Positions 34,527 to 42,738 of a DNA stretch of 64,000 nt are shown one piece after another. Where the stretch lies: NCBI GenBank assembly GCA_023384355.1, contig JAHDWL010000007.1, forward strand, positions 1 to 64,000, read 5' to 3'. Source of the DNA: Anaerolineae bacterium. Lineage in GTDB: Bacteria; Chloroflexota; Anaerolineae; Promineifilales; Promineifilaceae. The first letter of the stretch is position 1. Each line of letters opens with the position of its first letter. The position numbers were made by a program, and so were the translations under genes. The notes under the pieces are model-generated. The model saw nothing but the letters and a program-made list of their open reading frames with translations, ran no database searches and was not told the origin of the DNA.

Positions 34527-35408
34527 TTAGGGCACGACGACCTTGACCGCGCCGGGCAATACTTTAACGGTCACCGGCGTGCGGCCGAAAAACTCGCCGT
34601 CGATCCAGATGGGTTGATCGGGGTCCACGTCAATTTGAATTTCCCTTCCGCGCCAGAAGTACTTCTCGGAAATGGGCGTGTCGTAATCGAGGAAGCGCTC
34701 CCCCGCCGCCTTCAACGTCTCGATGTTGTGAGCGTTAAGAGCGAACACTTCGAGCAGGCCGTCATCCGGCGCGGAAAGTGCGCCGGTGATGGATCGGCCG
34801 CTCTTCGTCTGGCCCGAATTGACGACGTAGACGCGCATGGCCGGCATCTCGTGCAGCACGCCGTCGACCGTGATCCGGTAGTTCAATTCCTGATTGCCCT
34901 TTTGCTGGAACATGTTGATGAAGTAAGCCACCGGCCCATATTTGTCCTTCATCTCCCGGCTGGTTTGCTGCTCCGGTTCTGTGCCGGTGTAAAGGCGCTG
35001 GATAAAAAAATCGTCGCCTACCAGGGCCACGTCGAGGGCGCGTGTTTTCTGGCTGTCACAGAGCAACCGCGCGGCTTCGGCCAAAGTTTGCGGCAAACCC
35101 AGCTCGTGGGCGAAACCGTTACCCGTGCCGCCGGGCAGGACGCCGAGGGCGATACCGGTTCCCGTTAGCGCGTTGGCGATCTCGTGTTGGGTCCCGTCGC
35201 CGCCATAGCCGGCCACCAGGTCCACGCCCCGGGCGATGGCATCGCGCGTCTGCTGCTGGGCATCGCCGTACTTCTTGGTCACGCTGATGTCCCAATCGAG
35301 AGCGTACTCGCTGAAGATATCGTTGAGCACATTCAGGATCGGCTCGTCCTTTCCGGCGGCCGGGTTGATTACCACGTGGATACGCTTGTAGGCGGATTCT
35401 TTACTCAT
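34527..35408 (-). CDS. Diacylglycerol/lipid kinase family protein (YegS/BmrU-like)
   Basis: A 293-residue kinase. It opens with IHVVINPAAGKDEPILNVLN, then the ATP-binding loop GYGGDGTQHEIANAL and LGVLPGGTGNGFAHELGLP, all standard for the DAGK catalytic domain; the second beta-sandwich domain closes with DVDPDQPIWIDGEFFGRTPV. It should phosphorylate a lipid such as diacylglycerol, at the inner membrane face. The ATG overlaps the stop of small paralogue B by 4 nt, so the two are translationally coupled, the only direct functional hint for that small-protein family. Confidence 0.9.
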   Translation of the reverse strand: MSKESAYKRIHVVINPAAGKDEPILNVLNDIFSEYALDWDISVTKKYGDAQQQTRDAIARGVDLVAGYGGDGTQHEIANALTGTGIALGVLPGGTGNGFAHELGLPQTLAEAARLLCDSQKTRALDVALVGDDFFIQRLYTGTEPEQQTSREMKDKYGPVAYFINMFQQKGNQELNYRITVDGVLHEMPAMRVYVVNSGQTKSGRSITGALSAPDDGLLEVFALNAHNIETLKAAGERFLDYDTPISEKYFWRGREIQIDVDPDQPIWIDGEFFGRTPVTVKVLPGAVKVVVP

Positions 35409-35692
35409 GCCGATAAACCCTCCGTCTTCATCTCCTCCCGATTATACGACGTCATTCTCTCGATTATTATAATGGCGTGTCCCAGATCATAGAGCATTGT
35501 TACCAAACCCAACAACGCCGCCTGATCGGTCACCTCGCCCACCAGTTCGGTTGTCGTCAGTTCGCCGGTCCGCTCAACCACAAAACTATCCATTTCCCAA
35601 TACTGATCAACCCAACGCTCGCTGACGGAGCCGTGAACTCGAAGGCGATAAGGAGCCGGCTCATCCATGTATTCACGTTGTGTGTATTTCAT
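35405..35692 (-). CDS. Small DQAALLG-domain protein, paralogue B
   Basis: A 95-residue protein of the same family as paralogues A and C: YRLRVHGSVSERWVDQYWEM, a beta segment, LVGEVTDQAALLGLVTMLYD and AIIIIERM. Charged ends, no membrane helix, no signal peptide. Its stop codon overlaps the lipid kinase start. A shared motif lies 124 bp upstream. Unlike A and C it has no MalT-like regulator next to it, so if one of those regulators controls it, it does so in trans. Biochemical role unknown. Confidence 0.75.
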   Translation of the reverse strand: MKYTQREYMDEPAPYRLRVHGSVSERWVDQYWEMDSFVVERTGELTTTELVGEVTDQAALLGLVTMLYDLGHAIIIIERMTSYNREEMKTEGLSA

Positions 35693-35748
35693 AGAAACGT
35701 CTCTTGTTCAACACCGCAGTGGTGAATACAGCGTGTTCTATACCGCGG

Positions 35749-35760
35749 GCCTGACAGGTT
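35749..35760. repeat. CCTGACAGG element in the paralogue B leader
   Basis: GCCTGACAGGTT lies between the shared motif and the paralogue B start. It is one of the dispersed CCTGACAGG copies also seen at 12148, 12985, 13053 and 38161-38191. Confidence 0.45.
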
Positions 35761-35815
35761 ACGCCTGTTTGAGTCTCCATTTCTTATGGTATCGGGACAA
35801 GCCTTGAATTGGTAA

Positions 35816-35840
35816 CACCAAAAAGGTGCGAATTAGGTGT
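35816..35840 (-). promoter_or_regulatory. Shared operator-like motif, copy 4 (before paralogue B)
   Basis: CACCAAA-AA-GGTGC with a second GGTGT 11 bp on. It is 124 bp upstream of paralogue B and faces it. CACCAAAAAGGTG alone is a near-perfect palindrome. Confidence 0.7.
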
Positions 35841-35879
35841 GGTGAGTATCTACACCCGACCCACTCCCATAGGCTACGT

Positions 35880-36542
35880 TCACCTCTCGATATCGATCCA
35901 TTCTCCGTCCAGCAACTGGAATAGCCGTGTCGCCTCCAATGTGGGACAACACGCCGGGTCACTCTCCGCATGGCTCAGCATGGTCACAACAAGCCGGCCG
36001 TCGTCAATGACCATGGACTTGACCTGTTCGCGATCGCCTAACGGTAAAGTGGCGACATTGACCGGTGCGCCATCCTGCGATTCAACGGCCGCCAAAAAGA
36101 TAAACGTGCCGCTGCCGCCGGTATCCGAGGCCAGGATGACGGCCGCATCTGTCCGGCCGTCGCCGTTCAGATCGCCATAGGCGATAGGCTCAGCCAGGAG
36201 CGTGACTTGCGGGCGCGAGGTTCCGCCGGACACAAACGGTTCGCCCTCGAATTTGCCGTCGATCAATGTTATGTCTTCCTCGAGCACACCGTGAAACAAC
36301 ATATTGCCGAGCGATCGGCTATCAAGCTCAGAGGGGGTGGTCAAGTCGGACGGCGCGGGGGCTTCGGTGGCAGCAGCGGGGGCTGTCGGTATGACTTGCG
36401 CGGTTGCGCTCTCCGCCGGGGTATCGACTGGTTGGGCGGCAGTCTCAGCAGGCACGCCACCAGTGCCGCCGCATGCCGCCAGGAGCAAAGGAATCAGGAT
36501 GAGCGCCAAGGCACGCCAACAGGTTATTGTTCTCTTGTTCAT
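35880..36542 (-). CDS. Lipoprotein with FG-GAP-like repeat
   Basis: A 220-residue lipoprotein. The signal peptide (basic NKRTITCWR, then ALALILIPLLLAAC) ends at a lipobox Cys near residue 24; a Thr/Ala/Pro-rich linker of about 45 residues follows. The folded part contains YGDLNGDGRTDAAVIL, the Ca2+-binding loop of an FG-GAP/VCBS-like strand repeat, seen once. It should sit on the outer face of the membrane. Similar proteins predict values from Ca2+-stabilised beta propellers, but one repeat cannot close a propeller. Function unknown. It ends 40 bp before shared motif copy 4. Confidence 0.7.
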   Translation of the reverse strand: MNKRTITCWRALALILIPLLLAACGGTGGVPAETAAQPVDTPAESATAQVIPTAPAAATEAPAPSDLTTPSELDSRSLGNMLFHGVLEEDITLIDGKFEGEPFVSGGTSRPQVTLLAEPIAYGDLNGDGRTDAAVILASDTGGSGTFIFLAAVESQDGAPVNVATLPLGDREQVKSMVIDDGRLVVTMLSHAESDPACCPTLEATRLFQLLDGEWIDIER

Positions 36543-36602
36543 AATTATTCTGTTTGTTCCAAACCAACATGAATTTTCCGGGCGACCGTCCGCATAAGGC
36601 CG

Positions 36603-37022
36603 TTAACTCACGGCCTGAAGGTAGGTAGTCAGCCCAATGTAACCGGTCAACTCGCAACGGGTCAGTTTGCCGCCGCGATCGCGGGACAGCCGAATCCCCG
36701 TCCGGCGGCCGTCAAAATCAGCGTCGACCGCCAGGAAGTTTTTTTCGACCCGGTAGACTGCGTCAGGATCGACGTAGGAGTTTATCTGTAACACACAAGG
36801 TCCCATCGAGGTTGTTTCGTCCCGATCGTTCAGCTGCAAGCGGATGCGCAGGTTGCCCGAATACACGATGACGGACAGATAGCCGGCCAGGTCAACCTCA
36901 AAGGAACCGAGGCTCAGTATGTCGCCGTGCCCCACCGATTTCCAGAGGGCTTTATGTAATTTCAACTCGACCCGCTGCCCGGCTCGCGCGCCGTCGGCGA
37001 TGAAGGGATAAAGAGAGGCCAT
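36603..37022 (-). CDS. Hypothetical beta-rich protein
   Basis: About 139 residues from the ATG at 37022, which has GAGGGG upstream; the frame stays open to 37088. The sequence is strand-rich (LSVIVYSGNLRIRLQLNDRD, RVEKNFLAVDADFDGRR, GGKLTRCELTGYIGLTTYLQ) with no signal peptide or transmembrane segment. I do not recognise a family. The 201-bp gap to the SHOCT gene argues for a separate transcript; the lipoprotein gene starts 60 bp downstream and could be co-transcribed with it. Confidence 0.5.
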   Translation of the reverse strand: MASLYPFIADGARAGQRVELKLHKALWKSVGHGDILSLGSFEVDLAGYLSVIVYSGNLRIRLQLNDRDETTSMGPCVLQINSYVDPDAVYRVEKNFLAVDADFDGRRTGIRLSRDRGGKLTRCELTGYIGLTTYLQAVS

Positions 37023-37223
37023 GGCTTCACTTCCCCTCAGGATAAGCGTGGCTTCGCCCCCATGATGACTGCCCCGACCAGATAACATGAACTCGCGCCA
37101 AGCGAGTTTATCTTGGGTATTTTGGAATCCCGACCCGGCACGCCATTGCTGCGGCCGGGCGGGGTATTGCTTTTGAATCTCGCCGTTGTTAACGGCGTAT
37201 GCGCTGCCCCACCGGGCGAGCGT

Positions 37224-37538
37224 TTAGATTCCCAGAAGGCGAGCCTTCTGGGCCGCGAATTCCTCATCAGTCAACAGGCCTTGCGCCTTGAGCGCGCCGA
37301 GGCGTTCCAATTGGGTGATGACGTCTTCGGATGGCGACGGCGCCGATGGGGGCATAACCTCGACATACTGCGGAGCAGGCGCGGCTTGTTGCGGCGGTGC
37401 CTGGGTAGTCTGGTTCATGGCGTTATTGTAGGCGGCGACATTTTTCTCCGCCTGGCGACGGTTCACGGCATTGCGGGTGGCGGTGGCCGTGCCCACGACA
37501 GCGGCGGTGCGGACCATCCCGCGAACTAATCCTGGCAT
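37224..37538 (-). CDS. SHOCT-domain protein
   Basis: A 104-residue protein. A short hydrophobic N-terminus (VRTAAVVGTATATRNAV) is followed by a Gln/Pro/Ala-rich linker, and the C-terminus is a SHOCT domain (EDVITQLERLGALKAQ, GLLTDEEFAAQKARLLGI). SHOCT helices are thought to mediate oligomerisation; many such proteins are of unknown role. The gene follows the DUF6325 gene by 17 bp, a pairing also common in actinobacteria as far as I know. A decayed relative lies at 31593-31721. Confidence 0.8.
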   Translation of the reverse strand: MPGLVRGMVRTAAVVGTATATRNAVNRRQAEKNVAAYNNAMNQTTQAPPQQAAPAPQYVEVMPPSAPSPSEDVITQLERLGALKAQGLLTDEEFAAQKARLLGI

Positions 37539-37555
37539 TTTATTATCTCCTTTCT

Positions 37556-37987
37556 TTAGGCTTCGGCTTCCAGCCCGGCAAAGGCCTCATCCACAACAAC
37601 GGCCGGGATGCGCACGTTCATGGCGACTTCAACGCCAGCGGCGTCGAGGGCATTGACCAGATCGACGGCCCAGGCGTGTTCGATGGCCAACGCAATCACG
37701 GCCGAATCGGGGACCATACCTTCCCACAGTGTCTCGGCATCTTCCGAATCGAATAATCCCCGCGATTCCATGGGGATAAAACTGAGGGCTTCCAGATCAG
37801 ATGCCGGCAGGTCCTCAATATCGACACTCCAGCACTTGCCGTCGGGTGCCTTGAACAAAATCATGGCGTCGAGCACCCGGATTACGCCGTTGGCCGATTG
37901 TCGCTTTAATTCTCGCAGGATGCTGCCGTCGAAGGTCGGCTCTCCGAGGGCCAGCACCAGCATATCCACGGGTCCACGCTTTATCAT
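37556..37987 (-). CDS. DUF6325-type protein
   Basis: A 143-residue protein beginning KRGPVDMLVLALGEPTFDGS, with two similar halves each ending in a beta strand (VIRVLDAMILFKAPDG and PDSAVIALAIEHAWAVDLVN) like the DUF1269/DUF6325 group. Cytosolic and acidic. Function unknown. GGAGGTGGAAAA before the ATG is a strong ribosome site. A shared motif lies 107 bp upstream, so it is likely co-regulated with the DUF1269 protein and the three small paralogues. The SHOCT gene follows in the same operon. Confidence 0.75.
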   Translation of the reverse strand: MIKRGPVDMLVLALGEPTFDGSILRELKRQSANGVIRVLDAMILFKAPDGKCWSVDIEDLPASDLEALSFIPMESRGLFDSEDAETLWEGMVPDSAVIALAIEHAWAVDLVNALDAAGVEVAMNVRIPAVVVDEAFAGLEAEA

Positions 37988-38073
37988 TTTTCCACCTCCG
38001 CAAGTTATGATCGTTTACCGCTAATCGTGCCTCCACAGTTTCCGGCACGCTTGATCTGAAAATAGTGTACTCC

Positions 38074-38090
38074 AGAACCAGGCTGGTTCT
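38074..38090. promoter_or_regulatory. Palindrome next to shared motif copy 5
   Basis: AGAACCAG and CTGGTTCT form 8-bp arms around one base, just downstream of the motif and upstream of the DUF6325 gene. Possible second regulator site or mRNA 5' hairpin. Confidence 0.35.
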
Positions 38091-38093
38091 TAG

Positions 38094-38118
38094 CACCAAA
38101 AAGGTGTAAAAAGGGGTG
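38094..38118 (-). promoter_or_regulatory. Shared operator-like motif, copy 5 (before DUF6325 gene)
   Basis: CACCAAA-AA-GGTGT, five bases, then GGGGTG. It faces the DUF6325/SHOCT operon 107 bp away. The second half is displaced and mismatched compared with copies 1, 2, 4 and 6. Confidence 0.65.
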
Positions 38119-38160
38119 ATCTCCTCAGGCTCTGAATTAGGCGGTCATAAGAAAGGAACG

Positions 38161-38191
38161 AGACCTGACAGATCTCCGACCTGTCAGGTCT
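38161..38191 (-). terminator. CCTGACAGG hairpin after the P-type ATPase gene
   Basis: AGACCTGACAG at 38161-38171 pairs with CTGTCAGGTCT at 38181-38191, 8 bp beyond the ATPase stop codon. On the minus strand a T-rich stretch (TTCCTTTCTT) follows. The arms belong to the dispersed CCTGACAGG element, here apparently used as a terminator. Confidence 0.55.
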
Positions 38192-38198
38192 GTTTGTG

Positions 38199-40946
38199 TT
38201 AAGCCACAGACTGGCCGGCAGTCTGCGGCGCGGTCTGGGTCGAGTCTCCCCCACGCCGGCGACGCATGAAGAACTTGATCGCCTCGTCGATCAGGATCAG
38301 GACGAACGCCAGGCCGATGCAGAGTAGCCACTGATCCAGCGACAATGACACCGTCCCCAATATTCGTTGGATAAAGCCCAGTTCTGTAGCCAGCAACGTC
38401 AGCAGCAGAGCCAGTCCGTAGAGCTGCACTTGCCGCCGATCGCCGACGGTGTCGCGAACGAAGATCGTGCCCGTCTCGGAACGGGCGCTGAGGCCCAGTG
38501 CGACATTGAACAGCGAGAAGACGACGAAGCCCATTGTGGCCGCCAGCGCGAGATCGACTGCCTCGTATTGCCGCTCGATGAGCAACGTACCGACGGCGAT
38601 AAGCAGGCCGGTGAAGATCAGGCGAATCCATTGCGAACGGCTCAGCACCGGTTGGCTGAGAGGACGCGGCTTGCGCTCCATCAGGCCGGGTAACGGCTTG
38701 TCGAAGCCCAGGGCGATGGCGATGGGCACCTGGATCAGGAAGTTGACGAACAGCACCACCAGCGGCGAGAAGGGAACACCGCCGAGGATGCCGAAGATCG
38801 ACGCCCCCAGGTAGCTGAGGATGAACGCCGACAACATCGCCATCTGGAAGCGGATGTACTTGGACAGGTTGTCATAGATGGCCCGGCCGAACTCCACCGC
38901 CTTGACGATAGTGGCGAAGTTGTCGTCGGTCAGGATCATCACCGCCGCGTCCTTCGAGACTTCGGTACCGGTGATGCCCATCGCCACGCCGATGTCGGCC
39001 TTCTTGAGGGCCGGAGCGTCGTTTACACCGTCGCCGGTCATGGCGACGATGTTTTGCTTGCGCTGGAGCAGATCCACCAGCCGGATCTTGTCCTCCGGGG
39101 CCACGCGGGCGATCACGCCGATATCGTCCAGCTCTTTCGTCAGTTGCTCGTCGCTCATCGCCTTGAACTGCGCGCCGGTAAGGGCCTTGCCGGTGATGCC
39201 CAGCTCCTTGCCGATGGCCGCGGCAGTCACGGCGTGATCGCCGGTGATCATCCGCACCTGGATGCCGGCGCTATGGCATTGGGCGATGGCGTCGCGCGCC
39301 TCCGGCCGCGGCGGGTCGACGATGCCGACCATGGCCAGCAGCGTCAGGTCCTGCATCAGGTCAATCAGCTTGCCCTTGGGGTCAAACGTCGCCGGGTCGA
39401 AGTCGCGGCGAGCCACGACCATGACGCGTTCGCCGGCGGCGGCCATGCGGTCGTTCTCCTGCAAGGCCAGCGGCCGGTTTTCTTCGGCCAGCGGCATCAC
39501 CTCCCCTTCAGGCATCCAGTAGGAGCCGCCGCGGGCGATCAACACGTCCGGCGCACCCTTGACAAAAGCGCGCACCACCGGCTTGCCCTTCAAGTCGGTC
39601 ATGTTATGGAAAGTGGCCATAAATTTGTAGTCAGAGTCGAACGGCACTTCGGCCACGCGGGGGTATCTCTCCCGCGCCTGCTCGACGCTGATGCCGCCCT
39701 TCTCGGCCAGCACGATCAGCGCGCCCTCGGTCGGGTCGCCAATCAGGGCCTCGCCGTCGAGCCGGGCATCGGCGCACAGGGCCATCGGCAACATGATCTC
39801 GTCGAGGTTGATCTTCGTTCCACCGGCGTGGAGCAATTCGCCCTGCGTGCTATACCCTTCGCCGGTCACCTTGTAACGGTTCTGGCCGGGGACGGTGAAC
39901 TCGCGGGCAGTCATCTTGTTGAGCGTCAGTGTGCCGGTCTTATCGGAGCATATTGCCGAGACAGAGCCGAGCGTTTCCACCGACGGCAGCCGCTTGACGA
40001 TGGCGTTGTGTTCGGCCAGCGTGCGCGTGCCCATCGAGTAGAGGGTGGTGACGACAGCGGGCATGCCTGTGGGAATGGCCGAGATGGCCAGGGCGATGCC
40101 GGCCATGAACACGGCGTCGAAGGATTGCCCCTGCCGCAGGCCGAGGAAGATCATGATCAGGAAGGTCACACCGGCCAGCGCGGCGATGATGATCGTCAGC
40201 CGGTCGAGTTGCTTCTGCAGCGGCGTCTTGTCAGCCTCGGTCTTGTTCAGCAGGTCGGCGATGTGGCCCATCTCCGTGCCCATGCCTGTCGTAGTGACGA
40301 TCATCTCGCCCCGGCCGCGGGTCACTGAGGTATTCATGAAAGCCATGTTGTGGCGGTCGCCCAGCGGTACGTCGTCCTTGTTGATGACGTCGTTGTCCTT
40401 GGGCGAGGCCACACTCTCGCCTGTCAGGGCGGCTTCCTCGATCTCCAGGGTGGCCGTGACGAAGAGACGTCCATCAGCCGGGACGCGGTTGCCGGCTTCC
40501 ATGAGCACAACATCACCCGGCACCAGCTCCGCGGAGTCGACCTCCACGGCTTGGCCGTCGCGCCGCACGCGGGCGATATTTTTCATCATCTTTTCGAGCG
40601 CGGCCAGGCTGGCCTCGGCCTTGCTCTCCTGATTCAGGCCGAGGACAGCGTTGAACACCGTCAGGCCCAACAGCACGATCGTCGTGCCCAGCTCCTGGGT
40701 GAAGACCTGATTGATGACGGCGGCAATGACCAGGATGATCTGCATGAAATCCTGATACTGGCGCAGAAATGCCCGCCAGCCCGGCTCTTTCGCCTTGCCG
40801 GCCAGCACATTGGAACCGTATTGTTGCTGCCTTGATTGCACTTCGGCCGCGCTCAGCCCCCTGGCGGGATCGACTCCCAATTTCTGGGCGACCTCGGCGT
40901 CGGTCAGCGCGTACCATTTCTCTTGATTTGCTGCAATATCTGCCAT
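38199..40946 (-). CDS. P-type (P2-like) cation-transporting ATPase
   Basis: A 915-residue pump with the four-domain plan: cation-ATPase N-domain (residues 10-80), actuator loop ALTGESVASP, phosphorylation site ICSDKTGTLTLNKM, nucleotide domain FVKGAPDVL, hinge MTGDGVNDAPALKKADIGVA, and the six C-terminal helices. It resembles Ca2+/H+ P2 pumps, but TM4 has IPTGMPAVV for the usual PEGLP, TM5 lacks the NxxE motif and TM6 has NFLIQVP where Ca2+ pumps have NLVTDG. The carried ion is therefore uncertain. AAGGAG precedes the ATG. Last gene of the 17-kb same-strand series. Confidence 0.9.
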   Translation of the reverse strand: MADIAANQEKWYALTDAEVAQKLGVDPARGLSAAEVQSRQQQYGSNVLAGKAKEPGWRAFLRQYQDFMQIILVIAAVINQVFTQELGTTIVLLGLTVFNAVLGLNQESKAEASLAALEKMMKNIARVRRDGQAVEVDSAELVPGDVVLMEAGNRVPADGRLFVTATLEIEEAALTGESVASPKDNDVINKDDVPLGDRHNMAFMNTSVTRGRGEMIVTTTGMGTEMGHIADLLNKTEADKTPLQKQLDRLTIIIAALAGVTFLIMIFLGLRQGQSFDAVFMAGIALAISAIPTGMPAVVTTLYSMGTRTLAEHNAIVKRLPSVETLGSVSAICSDKTGTLTLNKMTAREFTVPGQNRYKVTGEGYSTQGELLHAGGTKINLDEIMLPMALCADARLDGEALIGDPTEGALIVLAEKGGISVEQARERYPRVAEVPFDSDYKFMATFHNMTDLKGKPVVRAFVKGAPDVLIARGGSYWMPEGEVMPLAEENRPLALQENDRMAAAGERVMVVARRDFDPATFDPKGKLIDLMQDLTLLAMVGIVDPPRPEARDAIAQCHSAGIQVRMITGDHAVTAAAIGKELGITGKALTGAQFKAMSDEQLTKELDDIGVIARVAPEDKIRLVDLLQRKQNIVAMTGDGVNDAPALKKADIGVAMGITGTEVSKDAAVMILTDDNFATIVKAVEFGRAIYDNLSKYIRFQMAMLSAFILSYLGASIFGILGGVPFSPLVVLFVNFLIQVPIAIALGFDKPLPGLMERKPRPLSQPVLSRSQWIRLIFTGLLIAVGTLLIERQYEAVDLALAATMGFVVFSLFNVALGLSARSETGTIFVRDTVGDRRQVQLYGLALLLTLLATELGFIQRILGTVSLSLDQWLLCIGLAFVLILIDEAIKFFMRRRRGGDSTQTAPQTAGQSVA

Positions 40947-40975
40947 GATGAAGACTCCTTACCGGGTTGTGCCGG

Positions 40976-41863
40976 TCAATAGCGTTCCGGCACGTGCCGG
41001 TAGGGATAATCTGGCTCCTTGTAGTCGCCCTTGGCCTGTCGCTTGGCGATCTTCACCGGCTCGTGGGGGATCTCTTCATAGGGGATGACGCTGAGCAAAT
41101 GGGCAATACAGTTCAGCCTCGCCCGGCGCTGGTCGTTGGCGTCTACCACATACCAGGGGCTTTCATGGGTGTCCGTCGCCTCGAACATGGCGTCGCGCGC
41201 GCGGGAGTAATCGTACCAGCGGCGTTGAGCCTCTACATCCATGGGGCTGAGCTTCCAGATCTTGCGTGGGTCTTCGTTGCGTTCGGCGAACCGCTTGGCC
41301 TGATTCTCCATACTCACGGTCAGCCAGTATTTGACGAGAATGATGCCAGAGTCGATGATCGCTCGTTCGAGATTGGGCGTCTGGCGCAGGAACGTTTCCA
41401 CCTGTTCCGGCGTGGCAAAGCCCATCACCCGCTCGACGCCGGCGCGGTTATACCAGCTACGGTCGAACAGCACGACCTCCCCAGCGGCCGGCAGGTGGGG
41501 TATGTAACGCTGGTAATACATCTGCGTCTTCTCACGCTCGGTCGGCGCGGAGAGCGCCACCACGCGAAAGACGCGCGGGCTGGTGCGTTCGGTGATGCGT
41601 TTGATGATTCCACCCTTGCCGGCAGTGTCGCGTCCCTCGAAGATGACGCAGATTTTTGCCCCGGTGGCCTTGACCCATTCCTGCATTTTGACCAGTTCCA
41701 CCTGGAGTGGTTCCAGCGCCTCCTCGAACTCCTTGCGGCCTATTTTCCGCGGCGTTTCCGTGGCGGAGTCTGCGACCGGCGCGGAGTCTTGAGTCTGTTG
41801 TTCTACCTCCTTCCCTTTCTTGTCTTTCTTTTCCTTCTTGTTCTTGTCCTTCTTCTTTGCCAT
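40976..41863 (-). CDS. ppk2: Polyphosphate kinase 2 family protein
   Basis: About 295 residues. Uses polyphosphate to phosphorylate nucleotides, or the reverse. Walker A is EGRDTAGKGGIIKRITE and the lid/Walker B is VVLFDRSWYNRAGVERVMGF, both diagnostic of PPK2; SPMDVEAQRRWYDYSRARDA and the C-terminal VKIAKRQAKGDY complete the fold. A 37-residue lysine-rich N-terminus (KKKDKNKKEKKDKKGKE) is unusual. I chose ATG 41863; a TTG at 41881 is in frame. It sits 29 bp before the ATPase gene and with arginine deiminase genes, which suggests an energy-reserve role. Confidence 0.92.
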   Translation of the reverse strand: MAKKKDKNKKEKKDKKGKEVEQQTQDSAPVADSATETPRKIGRKEFEEALEPLQVELVKMQEWVKATGAKICVIFEGRDTAGKGGIIKRITERTSPRVFRVVALSAPTEREKTQMYYQRYIPHLPAAGEVVLFDRSWYNRAGVERVMGFATPEQVETFLRQTPNLERAIIDSGIILVKYWLTVSMENQAKRFAERNEDPRKIWKLSPMDVEAQRRWYDYSRARDAMFEATDTHESPWYVVDANDQRRARLNCIAHLLSVIPYEEIPHEPVKIAKRQAKGDYKEPDYPYRHVPERY

Positions 41864-41926
41864 TTTGTTCACTTGCTCCAATGAATTGACTGCCTCCGCT
41901 TTCCGGCCGGGGGTCTCACGCCCGAC

Positions 41927-42646
41927 CTACTCAAGAACCGATAACACCGCGGCCAGTAAAAAGCCCAGCGCGGTGAACAACCCGACCGTCTTGCCGCCAT
42001 GCTCGAAGGCTTCGGGCATCATGGCGTCGGCCAACATCGTCAGCATCGCGCCGGCGGCGAAGGCCTGGGCGATGCGTCCATCGACCCCCGGCAACCACGT
42101 GGCGATCCCATACCCCATGCCGGCGCAAATGGCCGAAACGGCAATGAGCGCCAGCCACATCCCCAGTATTTTGTCGCGCGTATAACCTGACGCGGCCAGG
42201 TTTAGCGACCCGGCCACGCCTTCCGGTAGGTTCGACACAAACACGGCAACCAGAAAGGCCAAATTTATTGCTCCGCCGAGCACCAGGCCCATGCCGAGGA
42301 TGATCGACTCGGGCACGTTATCCAGAAGTGTGCCGATGAAAATGGCCGCACCTGACCCCGCCCCTGAGCCGGCGGCAATATCCTTGCGATCCTCTCCCCC
42401 GCGGCGGTCGATCACCCAGTCGCCGGCGAAGAAGGCGACGGCCCCTAGTGCAAAGCCCAGGGCCATCCCCCAGCCGTTCAGGTTCGACTCGGGCACCAGC
42501 TCGTAGGCAATGGCGGCGACCAACGCTCCCGCGCCGATGCCCATGATCAATCCTGTGACCTCCCTTGAAGGTCCGCGCATGGCCAGGAAATAACCAATGA
42601 GCAGCGATGCCGCCGCCAAACCACCCCAGAGGATTGCTCCGATCAT
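41927..42646 (-). CDS. ZIP-family metal transporter (1)
   Basis: A 239-residue ZIP protein with eight helices. TM4 and TM5 carry the metal-site residues: TLLDNVPESIILGMGL (Asn-Pro-Glu) and VFVSNLPEGVAGSL (Asn-Leu-Pro-Glu). The usual His of the TM4 HNxPEG motif is Asp here, a change also seen in ZIP 2. The intracellular loop before TM4 is Gly/Asp-rich, not His-rich. An AGG and ATG at 42646 mark the start; an upstream ATG at 42775 would overlap the arginine deiminase gene. Probable Zn2+ or Mn2+ carrier. Confidence 0.85.
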   Translation of the reverse strand: MIGAILWGGLAAASLLIGYFLAMRGPSREVTGLIMGIGAGALVAAIAYELVPESNLNGWGMALGFALGAVAFFAGDWVIDRRGGEDRKDIAAGSGAGSGAAIFIGTLLDNVPESIILGMGLVLGGAINLAFLVAVFVSNLPEGVAGSLNLAASGYTRDKILGMWLALIAVSAICAGMGYGIATWLPGVDGRIAQAFAAGAMLTMLADAMMPEAFEHGGKTVGLFTALGFLLAAVLSVLE

Positions 42647-42738
42647 GTTGCCTGTCCTGACATATATTCCCGATAGTCGTGGCGCGGGGGTCTTGCCCCA
42701 CAACCCTTCATACCGAACAAGAATCTGATATCGCCGCC

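Noticed and set aside
39054-40328. 424-codon plus-strand frame over the P-type ATPase
   Set aside because: Antisense shadow of a conserved gene; no recognisable feature.
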